Source: Opisthocomus hoazin
Taxonomy: Eukaryota; Chordata; Aves; Opisthocomiformes; Opisthocomidae
DNA length: 64,000 nucleotides
Direction: 5' to 3'
Assembly (NCBI RefSeq): GCF_030867145.1
Contig: NC_134418.1
Coordinates: forward strand, 622,501 to 686,500
This document shows positions 31,778-42,559 of the stretch, piece by piece. Both the position numbers and the translations under genes were made by a program. Under the pieces are notes generated by a model. It had not been told where the DNA came from, did no database searches, and saw only the letters and a list, made by a program, of their open reading frames with translations. Within the stretch, counting starts at the first letter, position 1, and every line of letters begins with the position of its first letter.

Positions 31778-34700
31778 ATGGAGCTGCCGAGCGCCTGCAG
31801 CCACCCGTGCTGGTTCCTGCTGGCGCTGCTCCTGGCGCTGCTCCTCTGGGCCGGGAGGAGACGGGCCTGGGACCCCCGCAAGTGTCCCACCGACCTGACC
31901 GGCAAGACGGTGATCGTCACCGGAGCCAACAGCGGTGAGCAGGGACCGGTGGTAGGGGGGACCAGGGGCGGCAGGGGTCGGGGGGGACCAGGGGGTGCAG
32001 GACGCGGGTGCAGGGCTGCGGGTCCTGCCTGGCTTTGGGACCCGGCCCCCGCTTTGGTGGCACGAGGGGCTGCAGGAGTGGCCGGCGGCTGGTCCCGGGG
32101 GGGTCCCTGGGGGTGCCCGGTGTCCTCCCAGTGCCCCGTGCCCGTGGCACGCTCACGCTGGCTGCGCTCGGACGTCTTCTGCACCGCGCTGACCTCCAGC
32201 CTCCGCGTCGCACACTCGGGACCCCGTCCCTGGCGAGCCGCCCCGGCCGGCCAGCGTCCTCTGCCCGGGACCCCCCCTCTGCCTTGCCGGGCTCCGGGCA
32301 GCCCCCGCCCAGCCCCCGCTCTGGACTCTGCCCCGGCCGGGTCAACGGCCACAGCCAAGGCCACCGCGCTGCGCCGGAGCCGTGTGCCGGCGTCGCTGCT
32401 CCCACCCCGCTGCGCCGGAGCCGTGTGCCGGCGTCGCTGCTCCCACCCCGCTGCAGAGCACGGCGTCAGGGCTGGCGGGACCCCAGGGGCTGGGGGTGCA
32501 GGGTCCCCTGTGTCGGGGCTGGGGTCTGGCCACCGAGCCAGCTGCCACCGCCCGCGCCCCGCCGTCCTGCTGCGTCCCCGTCCCCACGCAGCCGCCCTGG
32601 GAGCCCAGCCGGGGGTACCTGCCCCGCTGCCCCCCACGCTGGGCACCTTGGGTTTGGCGCTGGGCTCCCGGCGGCGGCTGAGCCGGCCGGGACGGGGTCC
32701 CGCTCCGTTGCCCGCCCGGCTCCCAGGGCTGCCGGGACCCTGGGGACGGGGACGCAGACCCCAGGGACCCCCCGCCGTGGGGACCGTGTGCCGGCTCCGT
32801 GTGCCGCAGGGATCGGCAAGCGCGTGGCCCTGGACCTGGCGCGCAGGAACGCCCGCACCATCCTGGCGTGCCGCAGCCGGGAGCGGGGCCAGGCGGCGGT
32901 GGAGGAGATCCGGGCGGCCACCGGCAACCCCGCGGTGCTGCTGCGGCCGCTGGACACCGGCTCGCTGGCCTCCGTGCGCGCCTTCGCCCGGGCCGTGCTG
33001 CGCGAGGAGGAGCGGCTGGACGTGCTGGTGAACAACGCCGGGCTCACCGGTACGCAGCGGGGTCGCGGCCGCGCGCCCACCTCCCCGTCCCGTCCCGCCG
33101 CGGCCCCCGGCCCACGACGCCCCGCACTCCCCTCTGCCAGGGCTGCCCTTCGCCGTCACGCCCGAGGGGCTGGAGCTGACCTTCACCACCAACTACCTGG
33201 GCCCCTTCCTGCTCACCAACCTGCTGCTGGGTGAGCGCTGCGGGGGGCTGCGGGGCCGGGGGGCCGCGGGCCCCCTCCCCGCTCACGCCCTGCTCCGCGC
33301 AGACCTCCTGAAGGCGTCGGCGCCCGCGCGCGTCGTCAACGTCTCGTCCTTCCGGCACAGCGCGGGCACCGCCGACGGCCGCTACCTCACCGGGCAGCTG
33401 CGGCCGGGCGGCTGCGCCGCCGCCTACAACAGCACCAAGCTGATGAACGTCCTCTTCAGCGCCGAGCTGGCGCGGCGCCTGCAGGGCACGGGTGGGTGCC
33501 GCCCGAGCCGGGCCGTGCCAAGCTGAGCCATGCCGTGCCGTGCCATGTGGGGCCAAGCCAAGCCATGGCATGCCAAGCCATGCTGTGCCGTGCCAAGCCA
33601 TGCTGTGCCGTGCCATGTGGTGCCAAGCCAAGCCATGCCGTGCCGTGCCAAGCCAAGCCATGCCATGCCGTGCCAAGCCATGCCATGCCGTGCCAAGCCG
33701 TGCCAAGCCAAGCCATGCCGTGCCAAGCCATGCTGTGCCGTGCCAAGCCAAGCCGTACCAAGCCATGCCGTGCCGTGCCATGTGGTGCCAAGCCAAGCCA
33801 TGCCATGCCAAGCCGTGCCAAGCCATGCCGTGCCATGCCATGTGGTGCCAAGCCAAGCCATGGCATGCCAAGCCATGCTGTGCCTTGCCAAACCATGCCA
33901 TGCCGTGCCATGTGGTGCCAAGCCAGGCCATGCCATGCCGTGCCAAGCCGAGCCATGCCAAGCCATGCCGTGCCAAGCCATGCTGTGCCGTGCCAAGTCA
34001 TGCCATGCCGTGCCAAGCCGTACCAAGCCATGCCATGCCAAGCCGAGCCATGTCATGCCAAGCTGTGCCGTGCTATGCCATGCCATGCTGTGCTGTGCCA
34101 AGCCGAGCCATGCAATGCCATGCCAAACCATGCCGTGTTATGCCATGCTGTGACAAGCTGTGCCATGCCATGCTGTGCCATGCCATGCCGAGTCAAGCCA
34201 TGCCATGCTGTGCCGTGCCATGCCAAGCCCAGCTGTGCTGTGCCATGCTGTGCCAAGACGCGCCACGCCACGTCATGCTGTACCTTGCCCAGCCGTGCCA
34301 CGCTGCTCCCGGCGAGGGCCGCGCCCCGGGGCCGTGTGCCCATCCCAACCACCCCGTGCTGCCGTGACGCAGGGGCTGCGTGACGGGGCTGGGGGGTCTC
34401 GGCCCTGGAGGAACCTCCCCGGGACCCCCCACGTCCCCTGTGATGTCCCTGGGGCGGTCCCGGCGCCGCGGCACAGAGGAGCCCCCGCTGCGAGGCCGGG
34501 CTCGGGGCTGCTCCTGCTGCTGCAGGGGGATGGCGAGGAGGGATCGGGGTCCGGGCGGGGGTCCCCGCGGCCCCAGCCGTGCCCCGGCGCTGACGGCGCG
34601 GCTCGCAGGGGTGACCGCCAACGCGCTGAGCCCCGGCGTGGTGAGCACCGGCATCATGCGCCACTTCGGCTGCGCCGCCCGGGCGCTCTTCGCCCTCGTC

Positions 34701-34994
34701 CGCCCCTTCATCAAGGTGAGCGGGGCCGGACCCCCCCGGACCCCCAGCCCACGGGTGGGGGGGGCGCGGCCGAGCCCCCTCCTCACCCTTCCCCCGCAGT
34801 CGGCGGAGCAGGGGGCCGCCAGCACCATTTACTGCGCCGTCTCGGAGGAGGTCGCAGGCATCACGGGCAAGTACTTCGAGAGCGACTGCGGGCTGGCGCT
34901 GCCCTCCGCGGCCGCCCGCGACGCCGGCCTGGCGCGCCAGCTCTGGGAGGAGTCGGAGCGGCTGACGGGGCTCACCCACTGCCCCCCGCGCTGA
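31778..34994 (+). CDS. Retinol-dehydrogenase-like short-chain dehydrogenase, six exons, complete
   Basis: Six exons (31778-31934, 32810-33049, 33141-33230, 33303-33491, 34609-34715 and 34800-34994) join in frame to 325 residues. An N-terminal signal anchor (WFLLALLLALLLWAG) precedes the Rossmann motif TGANSGIG, the structural NNAG, the active-site YNSTK (YxxxK) with its serine in VNVSS, and the SPGVVST loop. The family is the RDH11/12/13/14-DHRS13 group of ER or mitochondrial membrane NADP(H)-dependent retinal reductases. The arginine-rich ACRSRERG favours an NADP cofactor. I cannot assign a specific orthologue, and no SDR gene sits here in human. The gene is convergent with the LRR gene. The substrate is inferred from the family only. 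Confidence 0.9.
32368..32449 (+). repeat. Perfect 41 bp tandem duplication
   Basis: Two identical 41 bp copies beginning GCTGCGCCGGAGCC within intron 1 of the SDR gene. Identity suggests a recent duplication or an assembly artefact. Confidence 0.9.
33523..34300 (+). repeat. (GCCAT/GCCGT/GCCAA)n pentamer satellite in an SDR intron
   Basis: About 780 bp of GCCAT, GCCGT, GCCAA and GCTGT pentamers with higher-order blocks such as CCATGTGGTGCCAAGCC repeated every 60-70 bp. It fills most of intron 4. It belongs to the same pentamer family as the array at 11.3 kb, here with added GCCAA words. All frames are open for long stretches, and none is a gene. Confidence 0.94.
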
Positions 34995-35217
34995 GACCCC
35001 GGCGCCGCGTGGGGACACGGCCGTGCCACCCAGCGCTGCCCGCCGCCGCGCCGGGATCCCTGCGGCTCCCCGGGACACGCGGCCGCCCCGCATGTGCCAA
35101 CCGCCGCAGCCACGTCCCGAAAGGGAGAGCGGCCGCGGCGCCCGGCCGTGCCGGGATCGTAGCCCAGCCGTGCCGGGACGGCCGCCACGACACGGTGACG
35201 GTGGCACCGGTAACTCC

Positions 35218-35226
35218 TTTATTAAA
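35218..35226. terminator. Shared palindromic polyadenylation element of two convergent genes
   Basis: TTTATTAAA reads as AATAAA on the minus strand (35218-35223), 27 bp past the LRR-gene stop. It also reads as ATTAAA, the commonest variant signal, on the plus strand (35221-35226), about 230 bp past the SDR stop. No other AATAAA or ATTAAA lies between the two stops. Confidence 0.7.
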
Positions 35227-35249
35227 GCGCCCTGCGCAGCCAGAGCCGG

Positions 35250-37665
35250 CTACTCCCAGGCGATGTCCAGGTCCAGGCGCCGCTTCCGCACCGCCTGCAC
35301 GAAGCCGTCGTAGTCCCGCCGGTGGACGTCGCGGCAGTGGGACAGGTCCAGGCGGCGCAGGCGGCCCTCGGAGGCCAGCAGCAGCCACACGGTCCGGGCT
35401 GACACGCGGCTCTCGGCCAGCGACAGCTCCCGCAGCTCGAGCAGCGGCAGCCCCGGTGTGGCCAGCACCGTCTCGAACACCGAGTCCAGCGGGAAGGGGA
35501 CGGCGAGCAGGCGGAGGGTCTGCAGGCGCGGGGCGCGGCACAGCAGCGAGGCCAGCGTGGCACGCAGCGCCAGCCCGTGCTGCGCCGGGAAGGCGTCGGC
35601 GGAGCCAGCCAGGGCCAGGGAGAAGCTGTGGAGCTGGGGCAGGGCGTGCGGCAGCAGGTCGGTGTCCCAGCGCGGCGGCTCGGCCGCGGGCTCCCCGTCG
35701 GGGTCGGCGTCCGGCGGGGCGTGCAGCTCGGCGCTGAAGGCGCGCAGAGCGGGGCAGGCGGCGAGCAGGGCGGCCAGCGCGAGCTCGTCGCGGCAGCAGA
35801 AGCCGTGCAGGGCCAGGGTCTGCAGGCGGGGGCCCAGGCTCCGCGCCAGCGGCAGCACCTCCGCCAGCCGCCAGCTCCGCCGCCCGCCGCAGCCCAGCGT
35901 CAGCCGCGCCAGCCGACCCCAGCCCTGCAGCCCCCAGCCGCCGGCCGCGCCCGCGCCGTCCCCCAGCCACATGCTGACCTCCTCGGCGTGGGGACAGACG
36001 GCCTGGACGGCGGCCAGGGCGGGCTCCTCCACCTCCTCCACGTGCCGCAGCGGCAGGGTGAGCGGGGGGCCCCCCGGGGCAGCCCCCCGCCGCCGCGCCA
36101 GCTCCTCCAGCGAGGGGAACCCCTCGGCGTCGGCCGCGGGGTCCAGCTGCCGCGCGTGGAGGAGGCGGAGGGCGTCGGGCACGGCGCCGTGGGCCAGGAA
36201 CTCCAGGCGCGGCAGGGCCAGCAGCAGGAAGGCCAGCACGGCCGCCACGTCGCCGTCGGGCTCCAGGCCGCGGGCCAGCAGGACGCGGAGCGCGGGGCAG
36301 CCGGGGCACCGCGCCAGCGGGTCGTAGGCCAGGTGTCGCAGGGCGCGCGGGGACACCTTCCTGCAGCGGGACACGTCCAGCTCCCGCAGGCGCCGGCAGC
36401 AGGAGCCCACGGCCGACAGCACCCGCACGTCGGCCTGGGTCTCGGCCAGCGCCAGCCGGCGCAGCTGCGGCAGCCCCTCCGCCAGGTCCACCAGCGCGCC
36501 CGGCGACAGCCGCCCGCAGCCGTGCAGGTCCAGCGAGCTCAGGCTCTGCCGCCGGCGCAGGAGACCCCTCAGCGGGGGGGCGGGGGACCCTGAGGGCCCG
36601 CTGCCCCCCCTGTACCCACCCGTGGCAGGGGCACCCCAGCCCCATGCCCCCCACCCCATGGAGGGGGGCACCCCCAGCCCCATGCCCCCCAGCCCCATGG
36701 ATGGGGAACCCCCAGCCCCACGCCCCCCAGCCCCACGGAGGTGGCACCCCCAGCCCCATGGATGGGGAACCCCCAGCCCCCTGCCTCCAGCCCCGCAGAG
36801 GTGGCACCCCCAGCCCCACGCCCCCGCCCCGCGGAGGTGGCACCCCCAGCCCCACGGAGGTGGCACACCCAGCCCCACGCCCCCGCCCCGTGGAGGTGGC
36901 ACCCCCAGCCCCCAGCCCCGCGGAGGTGGCACCCCCAGCCCCAGCCCCCTGCCTCATGGAGGGGGCACCCCCAGCCCCCCGCCCCATGGAGGGGGCACCC
37001 CCAGCCCCTCGCCCTGCAGAGGTGGCACCCCCAGCCCCCAGCCCCGCGGAGGGGGCACCCCCAGCCCCCTGCCCCCTGCCCCATGGAGGTGGCACCCCCA
37101 GCCCCGCAGAGGTGGCACCCCCAGCCCCAGCCCCCCGCCCGGTGGAGGGGGCACCCCCAGCCCCCTGCCCCGCGGAGGGGGCACCCCCAGCCCTGCAGAG
37201 GTGGCACCCCCAGCCCCCCGCCCGGCGGAGGGGACCCCCCCAGCCCGCTGACCTGGCAGCGCAGGGCGACGAGCTGGCCGATGGCGTTGCTGGCGAGGCC
37301 GGGGCAGGGCCGCAGGCTCAGCTCCCGCAGGTGCGGCAGCAGCAGCAGATGCAGCGCAGCGCGCGTCAGGCGCCGGCTCTCGCCCAGCAGCCGGATCAGC
37401 TCCTGCACCAGGCTGCCGGCTGCGGCGGGGGGCCGGGGGTCAGCGGGGCAGCCCCGGCACCGCTCCCCCACCCTCCTCCTCCTCGCGCAGGGGGTCCCGG
37501 CGCCCGCCACTCACCCAGGTCGTTGAAGGGGCCCATGACGAAGCGGAACTGGTACTCGTCCAGGTAGTTCTCGCTGTAGTCCTTCGCCCAGACGCTCTGC
37601 ATGTGCCGGGCCAGGCTCTGCAGGCAGAGGCTGCCCAGCGCCGGCACCTCCTTCCTCCGGGGCAT
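35250..37665 (-). CDS. Leucine-rich-repeat protein, three coding exons, complete, not recognised
   Basis: Exons 37515-37665, 37253-37419 and 35250-36545 join in phase to 537 residues. The protein starts MPRRKEVPALGSLCLQSLA and continues with a conserved-looking block (YLDEYQFRFVMGPFNDL). It then has a series of leucine-rich repeats of the cysteine-containing, F-box/ZYG11-like kind (LSSLDLHGCGRLSPGALVDL, LRELDVSRCRKVSPRAL, LRELSLAES, LRRLDLSHCRDVHRRDY). It ends DLDIAWE. The N-terminal helices resemble the adaptor-binding region of ubiquitin-ligase substrate receptors, but no F-box is clear. The ATG lies four bases after a splice acceptor, so the 5' UTR is in an upstream exon, probably near 38.9 kb. 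The gene is absent from this position in human. Function is unknown. A protein-interaction scaffold or E3 receptor is a guess. Confidence 0.85.
36600..37250 (-). repeat. Minisatellite, 20-30 bp units, in the LRR-gene intron
   Basis: More than 20 copies of CCCCAGCCCC plus (A/G)(C/T)GGAGGTGGCAC or CATGGAGGGGGCAC. They fill the intron between the second and third coding exons. Confidence 0.93.
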
Positions 37666-38194
37666 CTGGCTGCGGCGGGCAGAGCGGCGGTGGGGCACGG
37701 CGCGCGGCCAGCGGCCGGGTCGGGGCGGCCCGCGGGCACCTCCGCTCCTCAGGGCCCGAGCCTGCTTTGGGCGCATTTTAACCGTTTCCGCAGGATTCTT
37801 CCAGCAAGCCGAGACGCGCGCGGCCGCGCCCAGCCGGGCTCCCTGAGCTGCGCGGTGCCGCTTTCGGTTCCGCGCGCCGAGCTCGGTGGCTTCCCCCGGC
37901 GGAAATCCCACCGCGGGCAGAGGGGTCTGACCGGCACGGCACGGCGCGCCCCGAACCCGCCGGCGTGGGACAAGGGGGACAGCCCAAACCGCCCCGCCAC
38001 GCGCGCTGCGCGGCAGGCGGGCCAGGCACCGGCGGCACCGAGCGCGACGCCGGGACGCTGGGGAGAAGCGTTAATTGTGGTGTTAACTGGGACTGGGAAC
38101 ACTGGGGTGACGGCACCGCGCCGGTACCCCCGCAGCCGGACACGAAACGCGGGGCCGGGTCCCGGCGGCAGCACCGGCCGGGCCAACACCGCAC
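37666..38194. other. Intron or upstream region of the LRR gene
   Basis: No coding exon is visible. On the minus strand a good acceptor (CTCTGCCCGCCGCAG) lies just before the LRR start codon. This sequence is therefore probably the first intron of that gene rather than intergenic. Confidence 0.5.
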
Positions 38195-38725
38195 CCTGGT
38201 CCCCAGCTCCTAAACTGGGGAGCTGTCCCAGTGCAGCCAGCGGGCCGGGGAGCGGTTAACTGGGATGGGGAGAGGGCTTTGGAAGCCATCACCAGTGAGC
38301 CACTGGGCTGGGGAGAGGTTAACTGGGATGGGGGGGCTTCAGAACCCGTCCCAGTGCAGCCAGTGGGGTGGGGAGGGGTTAACTGGGATGGGGGCTTCAG
38401 AACCCGTCCCAGTGCAGCCAGCAGGCTAGGAAGTGGTTAACTGGGATTGGTGGGGGGGTCGTTGGAACCCATCCCAGTGCAGCCAGCGGGCTGGGGACTG
38501 GTTAACTGGGATGAGGGGCTTCAGAACCCATCCCAGTGCAACCAGTGAGCTGGGGAGCAGTTAACTGGAATTGGGGGCTTCAGAACCCGTCCCAGTGCAG
38601 CCCGCGGGTGGGGAGGAGTTAACTGGGATTGGGGGCTTCAGAACCTGTCCCAGGGCAACCAGTGGACTGGGGAGGGGTTAACTGGGATGGGGGCTTCGGA
38701 ACCCGTCCCAGTGCAACCCGCGGGT
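38195..38725. repeat. Minisatellite, about 60 bp unit, with GTTAACTGGGAT core
   Basis: Nine or so copies of a unit that reads GGTTAACTGGGATGGGG, CTTCAGAACCCGTCCCAGTG and CAGCCAGCGGGCTGGGGAG. The GTTAAC core is kept in nearly every copy. Confidence 0.93.
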
Positions 38726-38896
38726 GCGGAGCGGTGAAGGAGCGGCGCGGGGGGGTGGGGCAGGGCTCGGCGGCCGCTCCCGGGGCCGGGCCCCTCCCGG
38801 CGGGATCGCGGGGGTCCCGGGCCGGGTTCAGCGGGGAGACCCCCCCCAGAGGCGCGGGCGGCCGCGGGGGCCCCTGCTCGGGCCGGGAGCACTCAC

Positions 38897-39250
38897 CGGC
38901 GGCTCCGCGTCCCGTCCCGTCCCGTCCCGTCCCGTCCCGCTCCTTCCTGCTCCGGCCCGGCCCCACCTCCCCGGCGGGCGGGCCCGGCCACACCGGTACA
39001 GCCGCCGGCGGCCCCCGCCCTGCCGGAACAGGGCACCCCTGCTAGGCCGCCCGGCCCGGGCCCGGGCCCGGGCCCGGTCCCTCCCCCGCCGGGCAGAGCC
39101 GCTCCGCCGCCCGCCGCCGGCCGGGGGGTCCCGGCCCGCTCACACCCCCCTGCCCCTTTCCCCCCGCCATAGCGCGTCCTGCCCTGCGCTCCCGGCCGGC
39201 TTCGCTCCGCTCTCTGCGCATGCGCGCTGCCGGCCGGGCCCTTCCGCCCG
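38897..39250. promoter_or_regulatory. Probable bidirectional CpG-island promoter (LRR gene / DCTN1)
   Basis: On the minus strand GGAGCCGCCG is followed by a strong donor GTGAGTGCTC at 38896, fitting a 5' UTR exon of the LRR gene. On the plus strand a donor-like CAGGTACCG ends a possible first exon at 39435. Between them lies a CpG island with a CCCGT pentamer run (38908-38937), GGGCCCGGGCCC repeats and a consensus NRF1 site TGCGCATGCGCG at 39215-39226. Bidirectional use is inference. Confidence 0.5.
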
Positions 39251-39435
39251 GCCTCCTCCTTAGGGCTGCCTGTGCCGTGCCTGGCGCCGCGCTCGGCCGG
39301 CGGCGTGGCCGCGGGGGGCAGGCGGCGCGGCGGGCAGCCCGAGGGGGCCTAGCGGGGGCCTGGGCGGCCGGGCGGAGGCCGCTGCCTGCCGAGGGCGGGA
39401 GCCGGGGAGCGGCGCTGGGGAGCGGCCGGGTGGCA
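39250..39435 (+). other. DCTN1: Possible 5' non-coding first exon of DCTN1
   Basis: GC-rich transcribed-looking segment downstream of the NRF1 site, ending in CAG before the donor GTACCG. The first coding exon of DCTN1 at 48444 is not in a CpG island and has AATAAA motifs just upstream, so a remote promoter is needed. This is the nearest candidate. No transcript evidence is available here. Confidence 0.3.
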
Positions 39436-41379
39436 GGTACCGGGGGGGAGGGGGATTCCCCTCGGGGTGGGGGGGGATTCCCCTCGGGGTGGGAGGAGAT
39501 TCCCCTCGGGTGGGGGGGGATTCCCCGTGCGCGTGGGTCTGCGGGTTTCGCGTCGGTGCTGGAGCGCGGGTCTGTGTGAGGGGAGGGGGTGTCCCCCCCC
39601 GTGGGCTGGGCCTCGGCGTGGGGGGGAGGGCGGAGGTTGGGGCTGGGGGACCCCCACGCACGTGGGGGTCTGGGGGTGGGGCGGTGGCCGGGGGAACCCC
39701 ACCCCCGTGGGGGGTCTGGGGGGGGCGGAAGCCGGGGGACCCCACCCCCGTGGGCGTCTGTGGTGGGGGGTGCAGGCCCCAGCCCGGGCTCCGTTCCCCC
39801 CCCGCCGGAGCTCTAGGCCCCCCGGCCCCCACCGCCGCATGGGGGGTGTGTGGGGGGTGTGGGGGAGCACCGGGCCCCCGCCCCGGGGTCGCTGCTGCCG
39901 GCCCCGAGCCCGCCCGGGCAGCGGCTTCGTTCCCCTCCCCGGCCACGGAGCCCCCCGGGCCGCCCCTCGGGGCTGGGGGGGGCTGGCCGGGCCCGCAGCC
40001 TGGGGACCCCCGTTGGGGCTGAGCGCGTCGGCTGGGGGGCGTGAGCCCGGGAGCCGGAGCGTGCCGTGGGGACGATCCAGAGGCAGCGGGGACGCTCACG
40101 GTGAACTCTGGGTTTGTTTTTAAAAAAGCGTCGCCTGTCGCTTGCGTCGGCTGCCGCTGGGAGCTGCGGGTTTGGGGTCTGTCTCCAGCGCGATCGCCTT
40201 GTTCCTCGGCGTGGTGCTGGGAAGCTTCAGTGCGTCTGCGGAGCGGCGGGCGGCCCGGCGAGGGGGTCTGCACCCCGGGGAGAAGACGTGGCCTGGCTCG
40301 GGGTGAGGGGGTCTGCACCCCGGGGAGAAGACGTGGCCCAGCCCCTCTGCCTGCGGACACCCTGCCGCGGGTGGGGTGCAGGTAGAACCCGTTTTGCAGT
40401 CGTAACCCCGTCGTTAACTTTGAACGCTCCCCGAGCCGTAGCTGCTCGTTTGTGACGCCCGGGGAAGCCTTCCCTCCGCGCCGAGCGCGGCTCCCAGCCC
40501 GTCCCGGCGGCACCCACGGCTCGCAGGGCTGCCCTGACCCGCCAGGGTTTCTGTGCCGGGGGGCGGGGGGTTCGTGCGGACAGCCTGCGTCTTCCACGTC
40601 CCGACAAAATCCTGCTCCTGAATCAAAGTTGGAGCCAAAACCTTCCTAGAAACGAAGAGATTTGGGAAAGGAAGGACCCTGAGTTGCAGCAGCTGAAGGG
40701 GCAGCTGCTGGCCTGGGGGAACGTGGGTCTGGAGGAGGGGAGGAGCGACTCGGCCGTCGGTAACTGGGAAGCCGGGGAGTGTGGGTGCGGGCGCTGCGGC
40801 TGGCGAGTGGCCAGGAAGAAAAGCAGAATCGTTAGGGCCGGGTGTTTCATTCCTGTAGTCCAGTAAAAATACGGCGTAGCTCTTCCAGCTGAGAGTTCTC
40901 TCTGTTGGGTACCTGAAAGGACAAGCTGGAGCCCTCGTTAGTCAGCGGAATATTTAATTAATTGACTGCTCCAACGAAGACTGGGCCGCGCAGCTCGGTC
41001 TGTAGCCCGTGAGGTTGCAGGGTGCGTGCCAGCAGCCGCGTGCCTGCCCGCTGTGACACCGGTGCCCGGCACCGCTGCGTTCGGGCAGGATCCCACCAGC
41101 GCGTTCGCTCTTCTGTCTGAAGGAACGGATTTTCTGCCCCGCAACGCGAGGGACGCGAGCCCTGCCTTTGAACTGCGGCACGGGCGTCCCTCGCGCTGGG
41201 CTGAGCGTCCTGTGGCTGCGGTGGCGATGCCTCGCTCCGCGCCGCTGGCACTGCCGCCGTGTCCCCGGTGTCTGCCGTGGCCTGGTGCCGGGCGGTGGGA
41301 GAGCCAGCCCCGTGCCCTGGCAGTGCAGAGGCTTGGGTACGTAAAGGAGAGAGCCGGAGCCGTGTCCGTGCTTCGGGGG

Positions 41380-41952
41380 AATCCTAGAATCCCAGCATGG
41401 CCGGGGTTGGCAGGTCCCTCTGGGGTCCCCCAGCCCAGCCCCCTGCCCAAGCAGGGTCACCCAGAGCAGGGGGCACAGCACCGCGGCCAGGGGGGCTGGA
41501 ATATCTCCAGAGAAGGAGACTCCACAGCCTCCCTGGGCAGCCTGGGCCAGGGCTCCGTCACCCTCAGAGGGAAGAAGTTCTTCCTCGGGTTCAGCTGGAG
41601 CTTCCTCTGCTTCAGTTTGTGCCCGTTGCCCCTTGTCCTGTCGCTGGGCACCACTGGAAAGAGTCTGGCCCCTTCCTCCTGACCCCCCACCCTGCAGATA
41701 TTTAGAGGCATTTCGAAGGTCCCCTCTCAGCCTTCTCTTCTCCAGGCTGAACAAGCCCAGCTCCCTCAGCCTCTCCTCGCAGGAGAGATGCTCCAGTCCC
41801 CTCCTCATCCTCGCAGCCCTGCGCTGGACTCTCTCCAGCAGCTCCTCATCCTTCTTGAACTGGGGAGCCCAGCACTGGACCCAGCACTGCAGCTGGGGCC
41901 TCCCCAGGGCAGAGCAGAGGGGCAGGAGAACCTCCCTGACCTGCTGGCAACG
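41380..41952 (-). mobile_element. CR1 LINE fragment
   Basis: Minus-strand copy. The 3' tail (AATCCCAGCATGG complement) is at 41381 and RT C-terminal coding extends to about 41950 ([29 protein letters not shown]). It is 5'-truncated. Confidence 0.9.
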
Positions 41953-42559
41953 CTCTGAGAGGGTGCAAACCTCAGTGCTGCCGTGTCCCCGTCCCAGTGA
42001 CACCAGTGCTGCTGTCCCCCCGCCAGCCTCCCCCAGAGGAGTTTCCCCAAAGCAGTTTCCCGGTGCCCGTGAGCCGACGGCCTGCGCCGGGCTATCGCCA
42101 TCGAGCAGATCTGTGTCGTGGCAGCAGGGCCTGGGTTGGAGTGGACGCCGGGGTGGTGACGCGCTGCCATTCCGTCACCGCTGACCGGCCGGGGGTCGTC
42201 CCCTCCGGCTGTGCCCCCCAGCTCTGCCAGGCGAGAGCCTCCGGGGACTCCAGACCTCTCCCCGACAAATTAAATCGCTGTTTGTGGTTTGCTGACAGTA
42301 CGGCGTTTCAGTGAGCCCCGCTGGTGTGCGTCGAGCGAAGCCTCTCTCCGCTTGGGCTCGCTGCGTGCTGCGGCGTCGCAGGGGCGAGCGCGGGACTCGG
42401 CGCAGCGCTGTCTGCTGACGACTCCCCCCCGGGTGCCTGCGGAGCTGCGTCAGCCGCTGACTTGGCCGGGGAGGGCTGGCCTGTAGACAGGCCGTGGGTG
42501 TTGGGTTTGGGGTTTTTTAAGCTCCTGCCAAGGTCTCGCCTTGTGACATCGGACCGGTT

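Noticed and set aside
33424-34383. Overlapping open frames of 200-300 codons, cysteine/alanine-rich, in the SDR intron
   Set aside because: Translation of the GCCAT/GCCGT/GCCAA satellite. Spliced SDR exons flank it in phase.
37396-37911. Upstream in-frame ATG for the LRR gene at 37909
   Set aside because: The extension shows no conserved-looking sequence, and a good splice acceptor lies four bases before the ATG at 37665.
39220-40123. Coding gene in the CpG island downstream of the LRR gene
   Set aside because: Frames are glycine/arginine-rich composition artefacts. No protein similarity is visible, and a non-coding first exon is more likely.
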